DNA of 24,485 nt from Dehalococcoidia bacterium (GTDB lineage Bacteria; Chloroflexota; Dehalococcoidia; Dehalococcoidales; CSSed11-197), in contig PUOQ01000045.1 of NCBI GenBank assembly GCA_003552785.1, forward strand, positions 1 through 24,485, read 5' to 3'. The notes below the pieces were generated by a model. That model was not told the origin of the DNA, made no database searches, and worked only from the letters and a program-made list of their open reading frames with translations. The stretch's first letter is position 1. Each line of letters opens with the position of its first letter. Positions 7,308 through 16,600 of this stretch are shown here, in pieces. A program made the translations under genes and the position numbers.

Positions 7308-8087
7308 TTACTCTTGATGGTTGATTGTTTCCTTGAGCCAGTCGTTTATAAATTCGGCTATCTGTTTCCAGCCCGGTTCACCTACCACCCAGTGGGCATT
7401 GCCAGGGAATACTCGGTAGGTCGATACTTTTTCGTACCTTTCAGCGACTTTATCTATAAGAGAAACAGGGGTAATCCGGTCCTTGCCTGCTCCGATAATA
7501 AGCACCGGAACCGTGACAAGATTATGGTCAACCCGGGAAGCACCTTTTTGATCCAGAAACCAGAAACCGATTTCGAATACTGCCTTTCCCGACTCATGAA
7601 CAAAGCGGTCAAACAGGTTTCTCTGCTCTTTTTCCGGCAGAAGGTTCAGAGTGGAGAAGCTGGCTTCTTTGAAAGTCTGGCGCACCGGTTTTTTATAAAA
7701 ACCTTTCATGGTAAGTATGCTCCAGAAGCTTTTTATAATCGAGGGTGAGAGGAAGAAAATGCCATTGGGTGGGGCCGGGGTAAGGAGAACCAGGGCCCTT
7801 GCCCGGCCTCTGGAGCCCAGTATCTGGGCAAGTAATGCTCCCATCGAATGTCCCATAATGATTGGTGGTTTATCCAGTTGGAGTATTTCTTTTTCCAGGT
7901 CAGCTGCATAGTCAAGCAAACTGGTGCCCCCCAAACGGGGATCAGGGCTTTTATCCGGGCTTACATGGTGATAGCGCAGCGTGGGTGTAATACAGTTATA
8001 ACCCCGGGCTTCGAAGTACTCCTTGTAGTTATACCAGCACCAGCTGCCAACCCACATACCATGAATCATTAACAAATTATTTGTCAT
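7308..8087 (-). CDS. Alpha/beta hydrolase
   Basis: A 259-residue cytosolic alpha/beta hydrolase of normal length. Visible landmarks are LLMIHGMWVGSWCW at the N-terminus (oxyanion loop), the nucleophile elbow GHSMG with S81, D203 in GAGKDRITP and H232 in GNAHWV, a complete Ser-Asp-His triad. The cap region (about 105-165) is aromatic and hydrophobic. The substrate cannot be predicted; esterase, lactonase or related activities are all possible. The ATG at 8087 is preceded only by a distant AAGGGAGA (about 14 bases), so expression may be weak. It lies 264 bases downstream of the corrinoid protein gene. That gap has short hairpins (for example ACCAA/TTGGT near 8150) but no clear terminator or gene. 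Confidence 0.85.
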   Translation of the reverse strand: MTNNLLMIHGMWVGSWCWYNYKEYFEARGYNCITPTLRYHHVSPDKSPDPRLGGTSLLDYAADLEKEILQLDKPPIIMGHSMGALLAQILGSRGRARALVLLTPAPPNGIFFLSPSIIKSFWSILTMKGFYKKPVRQTFKEASFSTLNLLPEKEQRNLFDRFVHESGKAVFEIGFWFLDQKGASRVDHNLVTVPVLIIGAGKDRITPVSLIDKVAERYEKVSTYRVFPGNAHWVVGEPGWKQIAEFINDWLKETINHQE

Positions 8088-8351
8088 TATATTTAAAAAT
8101 ATCTCCCTTGGCTATAAGGGAGATTGAAATACCATTGTTAAATTATCCTGCTACCAAGGGGCTTTGGTCAAATGGTCAAAAATACATCAATGTCTCAAAG
8201 GTCGTGGGGTAAAAAATAACCCACACCCATTAAACCTGGTTGTATTAAGCCCTTAAAGGTACCAAGAAAACAGGGTAAGGCACAGAATTCCAGTAAAGAT
8301 ACTTCAGTGGAAAACCGTAAGTTACAGGCACCGGGATTATTTAAAAAAGAT

Positions 8352-9032
8352 TTATTTGCTCCCCTCTTCCTCCTTTAACATCTTTAGTAGATTGATAGCC
8401 TCATCCACAGCAGTGCCGGCTGTTTTGGCATAGCCGTCGGCACCGTATTTTTCGGCAATCTCGGGGTTGATGGGTGCCCCGCCCAGCATGATGCGCACTT
8501 TGGGATTCTTGGCTCTTATGCGCTTGATTACCTCGGGCATGGCCAGCATGGAGGTGGTCATCAGGGCAGACAGGCCGACGACTTCCGAATCGGTTTTCAA
8601 CTGTTCTTCAACGAACCTGTCCAGGGGTACGTCCTTACCCAGGTCATACACCGTCCATCCGGCAACCTCAAACATCATCTTGACCAGGTTCTTGCCGATG
8701 TCGTGTACGTCACCCTCGACCACTCCCAGTACAATGGAGCCCTTCACTTCAGCCGAGCGCCCCGAGGCTTCGATGGCCGGCTTTAAAATATTCAGCCCGG
8801 CATACAGCGCATCAGCACACATGAGGAGTTCGGGTACAAAGTATTCCTTGCGGTTGTAGGCTTCGCCGGCCTCTATCATGCCGGTAGCCAGTCCATCCAG
8901 GGTGGCTTTGAAAGGGTCCACCCCCTCTTCCAGTGCGGTATTGGCCCACTTGACGGTATCGTCTTCTTCGAAATCATACACTGCCTGCCTGAGCTTATCC
9001 AGGATTTCGGCGGTTCTTTCTTCACTTGCCAT
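8352..9032 (-). CDS. Corrinoid (cobalamin-binding) methyltransferase protein, MtaC/MttC/MtbC type
   Basis: A 226-residue two-domain corrinoid protein. Residues 1-90 form the four-helix cap domain (with FVPELLMCADALYAG), and residues 95-226 the Rossmann-like B12 domain. The lower cobalt ligand H110 is in the D-x-H-x-x-G motif GDVHDIGKNLV, with the supporting VGLSALMTTSM and GGAPI motifs present. It should carry the methyl group between a substrate:corrinoid methyltransferase and a corrinoid:folate methyltransferase. AAGGAGG lies 7 bases before the ATG. It is alone in its transcription unit but has the same promoter-leader as the two units upstream, so it is very probably their shared methyl carrier. 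The substrate class cannot be told from this protein. Confidence 0.93.
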   Translation of the reverse strand: MASEERTAEILDKLRQAVYDFEEDDTVKWANTALEEGVDPFKATLDGLATGMIEAGEAYNRKEYFVPELLMCADALYAGLNILKPAIEASGRSAEVKGSIVLGVVEGDVHDIGKNLVKMMFEVAGWTVYDLGKDVPLDRFVEEQLKTDSEVVGLSALMTTSMLAMPEVIKRIRAKNPKVRIMLGGAPINPEIAEKYGADGYAKTAGTAVDEAINLLKMLKEEEGSK

Positions 9033-9085
9033 TGGTTATTCCTCCTTAAAAATACTTTAATTAATGGTGGAGCAAGGGGAGATAA

Positions 9086-9172
9086 TCAAAGTGTGCGGCG
9101 GATAAAAATTCCAGAATCCATGGCCGGGCGGCCAGCAGGCCAGCCGGGGGGAAAACTGCAAACTTTTTCCAT
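9086..9172 (-). CDS. Leader ORF A (28-residue peptide MEKVCSFP...)
   Basis: A 28-codon ORF with an excellent ribosome site (AGGGAGGTGCTA directly before the ATG), between the promoter at 9265-9293 and the corrinoid protein gene 53 bases downstream. The peptide starts MEKVCSFPPGWPAGRP and ends IFIRRTL. The ORF at 17297-17419 starts with the same eight residues and also has IF-x-RRTL at the same positions. Two 2-base indels between the copies cancel out, so the flanking parts stay in frame. It could be a regulatory leader peptide; the proline-rich centre might slow ribosomes. The alternative is that the conservation comes from an RNA structure and the ORF is incidental. Confidence 0.5.
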   Translation of the reverse strand: MEKVCSFPPGWPAGRPAMDSGIFIRRTL

Positions 9173-9299
9173 TAGCACCTCCCTGTTAATCTAAGGCAAG
9201 GGTGGTCACCGGCATAATAGTAAAGCCACAAACCAGGTCGGGATTATTGCCTGGCAACATTTGTATACTAGTTTGCCGGTAGACCGGTGTCAATAGGTT
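9173..9299 (-). promoter_or_regulatory. Methyltransferase promoter-leader element, copy A
   Basis: On the minus strand: TTGACA (9288-9293), 17 bases, TAGTAT (9265-9270), then a leader of about 90 bases up to leader ORF A. The leader includes an 11-base palindrome TTGCCAGGCAA and the conserved string GATTAACAGGGAGGTGCTA. It is alignable base for base with copy C (17420-17546). It drives the corrinoid protein gene. The rest of the 9033-9374 gap, on the far side of the promoter, shows nothing else. Confidence 0.75.
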
Positions 9300-9374
9300 T
9301 TGAAGTATAACTTTTGTTTTTATCCTCGAATATTTCACGGGTAGCAGAATATTAAAAAGCTAACCGGCAAAAAG

Positions 9375-10439
9375 TTAATCATACCAGCCGAAATCGTTGA
9401 TGGCTTTTCGCATGGTCCATATGTTGAAAGGCGGCGCCATAACAGGAACTTCGCATCCTGCCATTAAAACGTATCCATTTTTTATTTTTTTACCTTTTTC
9501 AATTGCAATGCGGCAAAGCTCATATACCTGCTCGTGTGTACCATTTTGTATCACAGAAGGCTCTATATTACCTGCAATAATATCATTGGGAAAGTATCTG
9601 GCTGCCGTTTCAAGGTCGACTTCATGTCCAAAACTGACAACGCCCGGATCCCCCATGGGGACCTGAGCCCAGTATTCGAGGTTGGCATTTTGCTCTCCGC
9701 AAATATGGCACAGTACATGTTTTATTCCATGGTTCATCATTTCCTGGTGAACATCTTTTAGATAGGGCATGGCAAACTCTTTAAACTGCTTTGGAGAAAT
9801 CACCTGGTTGGCAGTTGTGGCCTCTCCGCTGAAGGCTAAAATGCTTTCCGGTGGAAACTGTTTAACCCAGAATTTGATTACATCAATTGAATGCTGCCGG
9901 CACAGGCCCAGAATATGGTGGGCTAATTCCGGCTTCTTCATCATCCAGCGGCACAATCGGTCTACTTCACAAATATTACCTGCCATGGTGAAAGGACCGG
10001 TGAGGGGAACAGTGACAGGCATGCCCATTTCGGCTTGAATTTTTGCAACTTTGAATGCAATCGGCAGGCAACCAGCCCCGGGCACCTCGGGAAGCTTCAG
10101 ATTCCAGGCATCCTCCTCTGTTTCAACAGGAAAGCGGGTAACCACAGGCGCCTGTTCCCATTCACTGCGTGGCATTTTGATGTCCCCTCCGAACTCCCAG
10201 CCGCCATAGGAGGCATATGCGTATAATGGGCCGCCGTCATAATCGTACTGCATCGAAGACCAGAGCTGAGCCCAGAAGCTTTTTTCGGCATCTTCATAAA
10301 TGGAAGCTACAGGGTAGCCTACATTTTTCGCACAATAACCGAAGATGAAAGGAATAAAAGGTACCCGGTCGGGCTGCTTGCGAGTAAGTAAAGCGCCCAT
10401 TCTTTCCGGTGGTGACAGTTTGTCAGGTTTAAACTGCAT
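9375..10439 (-). CDS. UroD/MtaA-family cobalamin-dependent methyltransferase
   Basis: A 354-residue TIM-barrel protein of the uroporphyrinogen decarboxylase superfamily, methyltransferase branch. It keeps the zinc-binding set of MtaA/MtbA/CmuA-type enzymes: H245 and C247 in CHICGEQN and C329 in MAGCEVP. Zinc in this family activates a thiol or methyl donor/acceptor, so this is methyl transfer to or from a corrinoid protein, not haem synthesis. The start is set at 10439, where GGAGGG precedes the ATG by 7 bases; a start at 10454 would place that ribosome site inside the gene. It stands alone behind promoter-leader copy B. Since no MtaB, MttB or MtmB gene is present, it may be the substrate-side methyltransferase, as in O-demethylase systems. 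This is inference. Confidence 0.85.
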   Translation of the reverse strand: MQFKPDKLSPPERMGALLTRKQPDRVPFIPFIFGYCAKNVGYPVASIYEDAEKSFWAQLWSSMQYDYDGGPLYAYASYGGWEFGGDIKMPRSEWEQAPVVTRFPVETEEDAWNLKLPEVPGAGCLPIAFKVAKIQAEMGMPVTVPLTGPFTMAGNICEVDRLCRWMMKKPELAHHILGLCRQHSIDVIKFWVKQFPPESILAFSGEATTANQVISPKQFKEFAMPYLKDVHQEMMNHGIKHVLCHICGEQNANLEYWAQVPMGDPGVVSFGHEVDLETAARYFPNDIIAGNIEPSVIQNGTHEQVYELCRIAIEKGKKIKNGYVLMAGCEVPVMAPPFNIWTMRKAINDFGWYD

Positions 10440-10562
10440 TTCATTTCCCTCCATAAATTTTTTACCGGGTCGTATTTATCCAGTCCCGTTTGGATGCATT
10501 GCTGACAAGAAAGTGGCCTCTTTGCAAATAATCTGCCTAAAGGGAATAATTGTGCTTTACAT

Positions 10563-10587
10563 GTTGCAAAGAAGCATCGCTTGCAAC
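10563..10587. repeat. Inverted repeat in leader B
   Basis: GTTGCAA (10563-10569) and TTGCAAC (10581-10587) form a perfect 7-bp stem around an 11-base loop. In the transcript it lies just after the MEKD mini-ORF, where copies A and C carry the rest of their leader ORFs. No T-run follows, so it is not an ordinary terminator. Confidence 0.45.
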
Positions 10588-10602
10588 GTGATTGGGGAAA
10601 TT

Positions 10603-10617
10603 TTAATCCTTTTCCAT
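10603..10617 (-). other. Leader ORF B, truncated (MEKD stop)
   Basis: Behind AAGGAGGTGCTG, an ATG opens a 4-codon ORF reading MEKD then TAA. It aligns with the first codons of leader ORFs A and C (ATGGAAAAGG-TT--A-TTTCCCC), but the codons for C-S are replaced by a stop. It is either a degenerate copy or a minimal ORF whose translation start alone matters. Confidence 0.45.
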
Positions 10618-10739
10618 CAGCACCTCCTTTTTATCTGGAGCAGGGTGGATAAAGATTAAACTCTAAGAGAAAACGCCGGTCGTATTTTGCCGGTCAATTA
10701 CTGTATACTAGTGCGCCCATAAGCCGGTGTCAATAGGTT
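10618..10739 (-). promoter_or_regulatory. Methyltransferase promoter-leader element, copy B
   Basis: TTGACA (10728-10733), 17 bases, TAGTAT (10705-10710), with the same flanks CCTATTGACACCGG and CTAGTATACA as copies A and C. The leader is more diverged, but ATTGACCGGCAAAATACGACC and the CACCCT...CCAGAT...AGGAGGTGCT block can still be aligned. It drives the UroD-family gene ending at 9375. The 494-base gap 10440-10933 otherwise contains only the inverted repeat and the divergent DUF2284 promoter. Confidence 0.7.
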
Positions 10740-10849
10740 TCGGGCTTTTAGGTGCAATTTTCCTCAAGTTTATTTCCTGGATAAAATTTTGTATAACAAA
10801 GGAATACAGTTTGTAGGGGATAAAAAGTCTTAAACGAAGCAAGTGTTTG

Positions 10850-10858
10850 TGTTATAAT
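10850..10858 (+). promoter_or_regulatory. Extended -10 promoter of the DUF2284 gene
   Basis: The sequence TGT-TATAAT is a perfect extended -10, about 75 bases before the TTG start at 10934. The -35 region (TTAAAC at 10830-10835, 17-base spacing) is weak. It is divergent from copy B. Confidence 0.5.
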
Positions 10859-10933
10859 CTTCGGCAATACTTCTAAAACCTTTTTAAAGACACGCCCGGT
10901 TGACACTGTAAATCAGAAGGAGGTTTTACAAAT

Positions 10934-11587
10934 TTGAGTCAAAAACACCTCCGGGCTTTTTTGGAACACCTCAGCCAAACTGCTCTCAAGACAGGGGCAA
11001 GCAGTGTGGCACACCTCCCGGCGGATCAGATTGTGGTTGATGAAAGAGTTCGATTCAAGTGCCTGGTGCCGCGATGTTCAAATTATGGGACTAACCTGAT
11101 GTGCCCGCCCAATATCTTCACCGTAAAAGAATTCAAACGGATTCTCTCCGGCTATCAATCAGCACTTTTGCTGAAAATTGAAAGCCATCCCGAAAGTGCG
11201 CCTGCCGGCATAATTGAAAAGGATAATCTGGCTGAAGCATGGAAGACAGGTGACCAGGCCAGCGACCAAGATAAGGACCAGGGAGTGAATAATTACATTC
11301 AAGGCCTGAGAAACAGCCAGCGGCGAGTATACCAGATGCTTGGCCGGCTGGAAAGTATTTGTTTAAACAATGGATACCCCCTGGCAGCGGGCCTCGCAGG
11401 GGGCGGATGCCATCTTTGCTCCGAGTGTGCTGGTCCGGGTTCGGCATGTTTGCACCCGTTCGAGGCCAGGCCAGCCGCTGAAGGACTTGGCGTAGATGTG
11501 ATTGCTACTGCAAAAAAGCAGGGCTTTGAAGCCGCCTTTTCTAATAATCAGCCACCATGCTGGTTTGCCATTTTACTGGTTGACTGA
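10934..11587 (+). CDS. DUF2284 predicted metal-binding (Fe-S) protein
   Basis: A 217-residue protein with the two cysteine groups of the DUF2284 family: C43, C48 and C57 in CLVPRCSNYGTNLMCPPN, and C159, C162, C165 and C172 in GGCHLCSECAGPGSACLHP, followed by the conserved ARPAAEGLGVDVIATAKKQGF. The patterns suggest iron-sulfur clusters. The start is a TTG with AAGGAGG 10 bases upstream. Members are often found beside corrinoid methyltransferase genes. Here it is the only plus-strand gene in the methyltransferase region and diverges from promoter B. Its biochemical role is not established; an electron-transfer or corrinoid-related function is a reasonable guess. Confidence 0.85.
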   Translation: MSQKHLRAFLEHLSQTALKTGASSVAHLPADQIVVDERVRFKCLVPRCSNYGTNLMCPPNIFTVKEFKRILSGYQSALLLKIESHPESAPAGIIEKDNLAEAWKTGDQASDQDKDQGVNNYIQGLRNSQRRVYQMLGRLESICLNNGYPLAAGLAGGGCHLCSECAGPGSACLHPFEARPAAEGLGVDVIATAKKQGFEAAFSNNQPPCWFAILLVD

Positions 11588-11634
11588 TTAAACCAGCTTA
11601 AAAGACCCCCTTGCTTTCCGGGTGTATATAATTA

Positions 11635-12660
11635 CTATAAAAGTTTACCGTGTTTACGCGCGTTATCCATTAAAGCTTTCATGTTTTCTGCCGGTACGTC
11701 CGGCCATATATCACAGCCCGGCCAGAGGGCGTTTACGCCGGCATCCAGGGCCTGCTTGACTGCCACTTCAACATCAGAATTATCACCCTCAACCAGAACT
11801 CCATAAGGGTCAATATCGCCAAAAATAAGGACTTCATCACCCAGTTTGCTCCGGGTTTCGGCGATCTGGTTTTTCTTTTCAAGGCTGAGAGCATCTGCCC
11901 CGCACTCGTTTAGAAGTTCAACGATGGCATTGGTATCGCCGCACATATGCAGCACTTTGGGAGATTGTATACTTTCAAATAACCGGATAAGATGCGGCTG
12001 AATAAGGTTTTTAAACATTCTGGGACTGAGGATATCCGGCCCGGCGCCCATTTCTCTGACTGTAATATAGTCTGCCCCCGCCTTACGGTACAGGTCTATA
12101 ACGCTGATAAGGTATCCGGTCAGCGTTTCCAGAATCTGGTTTACCAGGTCGGTTCGCTTGAAGGCCGATTTGGAAAGGTCGGAAAGGTCCACAAGCTGTC
12201 CTGCAAGAGTGTACGGGCCAAGAACCCAGGAGCCGATCATAACTTCGTTGCCCAGGTCCTTTTTCATCATGCCCAGCGCTTCAGTGACCACCGGCAGACG
12301 ACCTGCCTGCGCCAGGTTATCTGGAATGTTTATTTGAAGTTCGGTTGTTTTTTCAGCCGGGTGTTCCACTATAGTGGGGTAGAGTATACCGTCCTGATGT
12401 GTGTAGAAGTTGACTTTTGCACCCAGAACTTCGGCTTCAACTCCCATGTCAAATGGAGCTACAGAGCATTCGAATCCGAATAATTCATAGGTAGAGTTGG
12501 CCATTTTGGCCATTTTCACGGCATCTGTATGTATTTCAGGAAATTTCCACCCGTGTTTTTTCAAGCCATGTACGGTGATATTTCCATAGCCGCTGAAAAC
12601 GGGTACATAATCCGGTTTTTGCCGGTTGAATAGTGCCTGCACTCTCTCCCTTGAATTCAT
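11635..12660 (-). CDS. MtaA/CmuA-like UroD-family methyltransferase
   Basis: A 341-residue UroD-superfamily methyltransferase that resembles MtaA/CmuA more clearly than the 9375-10439 protein. It starts MNSRERVQALFNRQKPDYVPV and has zinc ligands H238 and C240 in LHMCGDTN and C316 in WPGCDIWPDVP, plus the GDIDPYGVL loop. It would use the corrinoid protein as methyl donor or acceptor. The ATG directly follows the stop of the MtrH-like gene (TAAATG), with GGAGAAGGG just upstream, so the two are translated together. It is the third gene of the operon started by promoter C. A weak ACCC/GGGT hairpin between it and the DUF2284 gene may end both units. The substrate is unknown. Confidence 0.88.
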   Translation of the reverse strand: MNSRERVQALFNRQKPDYVPVFSGYGNITVHGLKKHGWKFPEIHTDAVKMAKMANSTYELFGFECSVAPFDMGVEAEVLGAKVNFYTHQDGILYPTIVEHPAEKTTELQINIPDNLAQAGRLPVVTEALGMMKKDLGNEVMIGSWVLGPYTLAGQLVDLSDLSKSAFKRTDLVNQILETLTGYLISVIDLYRKAGADYITVREMGAGPDILSPRMFKNLIQPHLIRLFESIQSPKVLHMCGDTNAIVELLNECGADALSLEKKNQIAETRSKLGDEVLIFGDIDPYGVLVEGDNSDVEVAVKQALDAGVNALWPGCDIWPDVPAENMKALMDNARKHGKLL

Positions 12661-13608
12661 TTACCCTTCTCCTTTTTGTTTTTTAAATTGTTCCAGTACG
12701 TCTGGAAACATGAGTGCCAGGGGATGGTTATCTGCTGGCACTAGCCCTCTTTCTTCAAAGGCCAGGGCGGTCATCATGCTGTGGGCAGCAGCTACAGCCG
12801 GGAATACCCGTTGAGTTCCCGAAAGCGGTCCGAAAAGCAGGAAATCAGAAAGCAGCGCTGATACTGCATGTACACCGGCGTCAACTGCCGGGAAATTGGC
12901 CATGCCCATCTCGCCAGCGGCTTTACGCCACATGTAGGTACCGTTTGAAGGGGCGAAACCTGCAGGAAAACCGAATTCTTGCTTGATGAGATGGTTGGCC
13001 ATCAAAGAAAGAGACGTAGTCGGCAGATTCATAATGGAGGTATCTATCAGGATGCTTTCAAAGCCACCCTTTTCTATTGCCGGCAGAAGAGATTTGAGAG
13101 ATTGAACTCTGCCATGCGGGCCTTTATCCTCTTCACTGAAAACCTGGACAACCACGTGTTTTATGCCAAGTTGCTTGATTTCAGCTATCTGGCCATCCAG
13201 ATCTTTATCCCACGGAGTAATGCTGTTATAAAGCACGCGGTCCTGCAGGCCGAGTTCAGATACGTACTGTGCTGCACCCAGCCTGACTTTTTCCATCCAT
13301 ACATCAATTGCAAAAGGCATTTCGGTTATAGATACCAAAAAGTCTATGTACCTTTTTATTTCATCGACACTGTTGGCAACTATTGCTACCATTGCCGGCA
13401 CGCCGGTTTCTCTTGAAACCCGTTCAAGGTTGTAAATTCGTTCAGCTGTTCCATGCCGGTTAAACCTGCCTTCTTTGCGGCTTTCAAGCATCACATCGCC
13501 TTTTTGAAATATGTTGCCCATTAAAACGGGTGGCTTTTCTCCAGGCTGGCCGCCGAACTCGATATTGCCTATGCGGCAGACTTTCTGCGGCTGCTGATAG
13601 CTAAACAT
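12661..13608 (-). CDS. MtrH-family methyltetrahydrofolate:corrinoid methyltransferase
   Basis: A 315-residue TIM-barrel protein of the MtrH family: KVCRIGNIEFGGQPGEKPPVLMGNIF at the start, then PFAIDVW, RVLYNSITPW and GCSSG-like pterin-site turns replaced by FPAGFAPSNGTYMW near residue 215. In bacteria such proteins pass the methyl group between a methylcorrinoid protein and tetrahydrofolate; MtvA and OdmD in acetogen O-demethylases are examples. The start is set at the ATG at 13608 because AAGGAGG stands 7 bases upstream; the TTG two codons earlier overlaps that spacing. It is 18 bases from the activator gene and abuts the MtaA-like gene. The pterin could be another C1 carrier, but folate is expected in a Clostridium-like host. 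Confidence 0.88.
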   Translation of the reverse strand: MFSYQQPQKVCRIGNIEFGGQPGEKPPVLMGNIFQKGDVMLESRKEGRFNRHGTAERIYNLERVSRETGVPAMVAIVANSVDEIKRYIDFLVSITEMPFAIDVWMEKVRLGAAQYVSELGLQDRVLYNSITPWDKDLDGQIAEIKQLGIKHVVVQVFSEEDKGPHGRVQSLKSLLPAIEKGGFESILIDTSIMNLPTTSLSLMANHLIKQEFGFPAGFAPSNGTYMWRKAAGEMGMANFPAVDAGVHAVSALLSDFLLFGPLSGTQRVFPAVAAAHSMMTALAFEERGLVPADNHPLALMFPDVLEQFKKQKGEG

Positions 13609-13626
13609 GATCAATCCTCCTTAATT

Positions 13627-16600
13627 TTATTCACTTTTACCGGGCAGCAGATGCTTGAGGGAGGGAAAGCTGTCTTTCATATGGGGTATCCACATCGCCT
13701 GGGTGAATACTTTGTCAAAATCCGGGGCAAGTGTAAGCTCTATATACTCAACATTACGTGCCATACTGTCTGCTTCTTTGCGCTTGTCACTGTTTAGCAG
13801 AGCCATTCTGGCACCATCTCCGGCTGCGTTGCCGACTGCAATTACATTGCTCAATTCACAATCCGGGAACAGGCCAAGCAAGGCAGCCGATTCCCTGTCG
13901 ATATAGCTGCCGAAAGCTCCTGCCAGGATTACCTTGTCCAGTTTTTCAACTCCCAGGTTGCGCATCATTATTTTTGCACCGGCATACATGGCGCCCTTGG
14001 CAAGCTGAATGGCCCGGATATCTTCCTGGCGGATGACTATATCCTGATTGATCGATGTTTCTCTGGCCCAGGCAATGACAAATTCCACGCTTTCATCTAT
14101 TTCCCTAAGGCGTGGGGTTGAAATATCTTTGACAAAACGGCCGGTGCGGTCAATGATACCGGCCAGAAACAGTTGGGGCACTACATCTATTATGCCCGAG
14201 CCGCAGATACCCTTGGCGCCGATGTTTTCCACTTCGGTATTCCATTCTTCACAGTCGATTACTTTGAACTTGACTTCCCTGGTATCAGAGTCGATAACAA
14301 TTTTTTCAATGGCGCCCGGCGCCGCCCGCATGCCATATCTTATTTCTGCACCTTCAAAGGCCGGTCCTGTGGCACAGGATGAAGAGATGAGCTTTTCACG
14401 ATTGCCAAGTATAAGCTCACCATTGGTGCCGATGTCGATAATCAGCTCAACTTTATCCTGTTTGTAGGGCTCTTCGGCAATCAGCACTCCTACATTATCC
14501 GATCCTACGAAACCGGCTTCGATGGGTAGAACATGTATGTAGGCGCCGGGAGAAATGTGTATCCCGGTTCCGCGCACCATTTCTTCGCCGGGTTCCTTTG
14601 CACGGGCATAGATACCGCAATTCAAGCACCTCTTGCTTTCAGCGCTGGCGTCTTCCTGGTTCAAACCGGCTTCCACTTCTTCAAAAGAGAGCCTTTTTTC
14701 CGGCTCAAGAACCGGTGGCTGGAGGCGTGCTCTGGGCTCGACACCTTCTTTGGGGATGTCCTCTATCTTGACCGGATCAGGGGGGCGCCCCTGGGTCATG
14801 TCGGCTCCTTCCAGGTAGAGTTCTATGGATATTGCCGCCTGTTGAGCGTTGCTGACGGCAGTAATAACATCTGCAGGGCCGTTTATACAATCTCCACCGG
14901 CAAATACGCCTTCGATATTTGTCTGGAAAGTAACCGCATCCACCTGGATATAACCTGCTTCATTTAACTTGATGTTTGCGGGCAGCATCGAGGTGTCAAG
15001 CGACTGGCCCGTAGCCATGACAACCATGCCGGTCGCAAAGGAAGATTGCTGGCCTTCAACCGGCACCGGTCTCTTGCGACCGCTTTCATCAGGTTCACCC
15101 AGTTCCATTTTATTCAGTTTTATTTCCTTTAAAAGTCCATTCTGATAAATTATTTCAGATGGAGCGGCCAAAAATTTGAACTCGATGCCTTCTCTTTCTG
15201 CTTCAGTAATCTCGGATTCGATTGCCGGCATTTCTTCCCGGCTGCGCCGGTAGATAACAGTAACTTTTCTGGCACCCAGGCGCAGAGCAGAGCGGGCGCT
15301 GTCTATGGCTGCATTGCCACCTCCGATAACGGCTACATTCGAGGTGACGGCAACTTCTTCTTCGCGGTTGACCATTTCTAAAAATTTAAGGGCATGCATG
15401 ATGCCGTCGTGCTTTTCGCCTTTTATGCCGGCTGAGGGGCTCTTCCAGGCACCCTGTGCCATAAATACTGCGCGGTATCCCTGATTAAAAATCCAGTCAA
15501 TATCTGTTACCGCCTGGCCGGTCTTGATCTCTGCTCCCAGTTCTCTGATATAGTCAATTTCGTTGTCGAGTACATTTTCAGGCAAGCGATAGGCCGGTAT
15601 GCCATAACGGAGCATACCGCCGGCTTTTTCTCTGGCTTCAAAAATGGTAACGGGATATCCACGCCGTATTAATTCATATGCACAGGTCAGCCCGGCAGGC
15701 CCTGAACCTATTACAGCCACCCTTTTATCATGTTGTGTTATTTCTACAGGAGATGCAGCAGGGCGCCCCTGTGAAATCTCATAATCTGCCAGAAAGCGGT
15801 GAACGTTGCGCAGGGATATGGGTTCATCTACTTTACCCCTCTCGCATTCATTTTCGCATGGATGGGTACATACTCTGCCCAGTACTCCGGCGAAAGGTAT
15901 AGACCGTCTGACCATCTCCAGCCCTTCGGCATATTTTTCTTGGGCTGCCAGGTATAGGAAGTCCTGGCCGTTTACTCCTGCGGGGCAGGTTGCCTGGCAG
16001 GGGGGCGCATCCCCTATAGCGTCTACCTTGATTTCCCTTTCTATTTTTAGACCCCAATCACGGGCTTTGATGTCCATTGAATGGTGAAGTGCAGGGGGGA
16101 ACGGAGCCCTTCCTATATAATAGGGGTTCAGGTTAAGGAATAGATGTTGCATGCAGGTATTGCCCACAATGGCCATGTCTACGATGTCCTGGCGCTTGAT
16201 ATCTGCCTGCCTGGCCACGTCCTCGGCAATTCCGTTCAAGCCGTCTATAATGGCCTGGTTTAATATTTTTAACCCGTCCGGGTTGGTCATAGTGTAGCTG
16301 ATGCGGCTCATAACATCTTCACCGTATATTACCTGCGGGTTCATCATGGAAGCGGTTGTAATTACTTTACCTGTTTCCAGATCGCACAGGTACCCGGCTA
16401 CTGTAGTTGAACCGACATCTACAGCCAGCCCGTATATGCTGTCAACAACGCCCGGTTCAACTTTTATAACCTCTTTTCCCTGCCAGACAAAAACTGTTAC
16501 GTTCCATTCACCTTCCCTTATGCAGTCCTGGAGTTTTAGCAGTTCCTGGTAATCTATTGACAGGTTTTTTAGTCTGTATTCAGATTGCAGTGCCTGCTCC

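Noticed and set aside
8200..8230. GTGGG/CCCAC hairpin downstream of the corrinoid gene as a terminator
   Set aside because: The stem is five pairs and no T-run follows on the minus strand.
8467..8859. 130-residue plus-strand ORF
   Set aside because: Fully antisense to the corrinoid protein gene, whose motifs are complete.
9173..9299. Cobalamin riboswitch in the methyltransferase leaders
   Set aside because: The corrinoid context makes it attractive, but the conserved B12-box (AGCCAGGAGACC-like) and the riboswitch core strings were not found in copies A, B or C. A covariance search would settle it.
9375..12660. Uroporphyrinogen decarboxylase (haem synthesis) for the two UroD-like genes
   Set aside because: Both have the H-x-C...C zinc ligands of the methyltransferase branch and sit with corrinoid and MtrH genes. 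No other haem gene is present.
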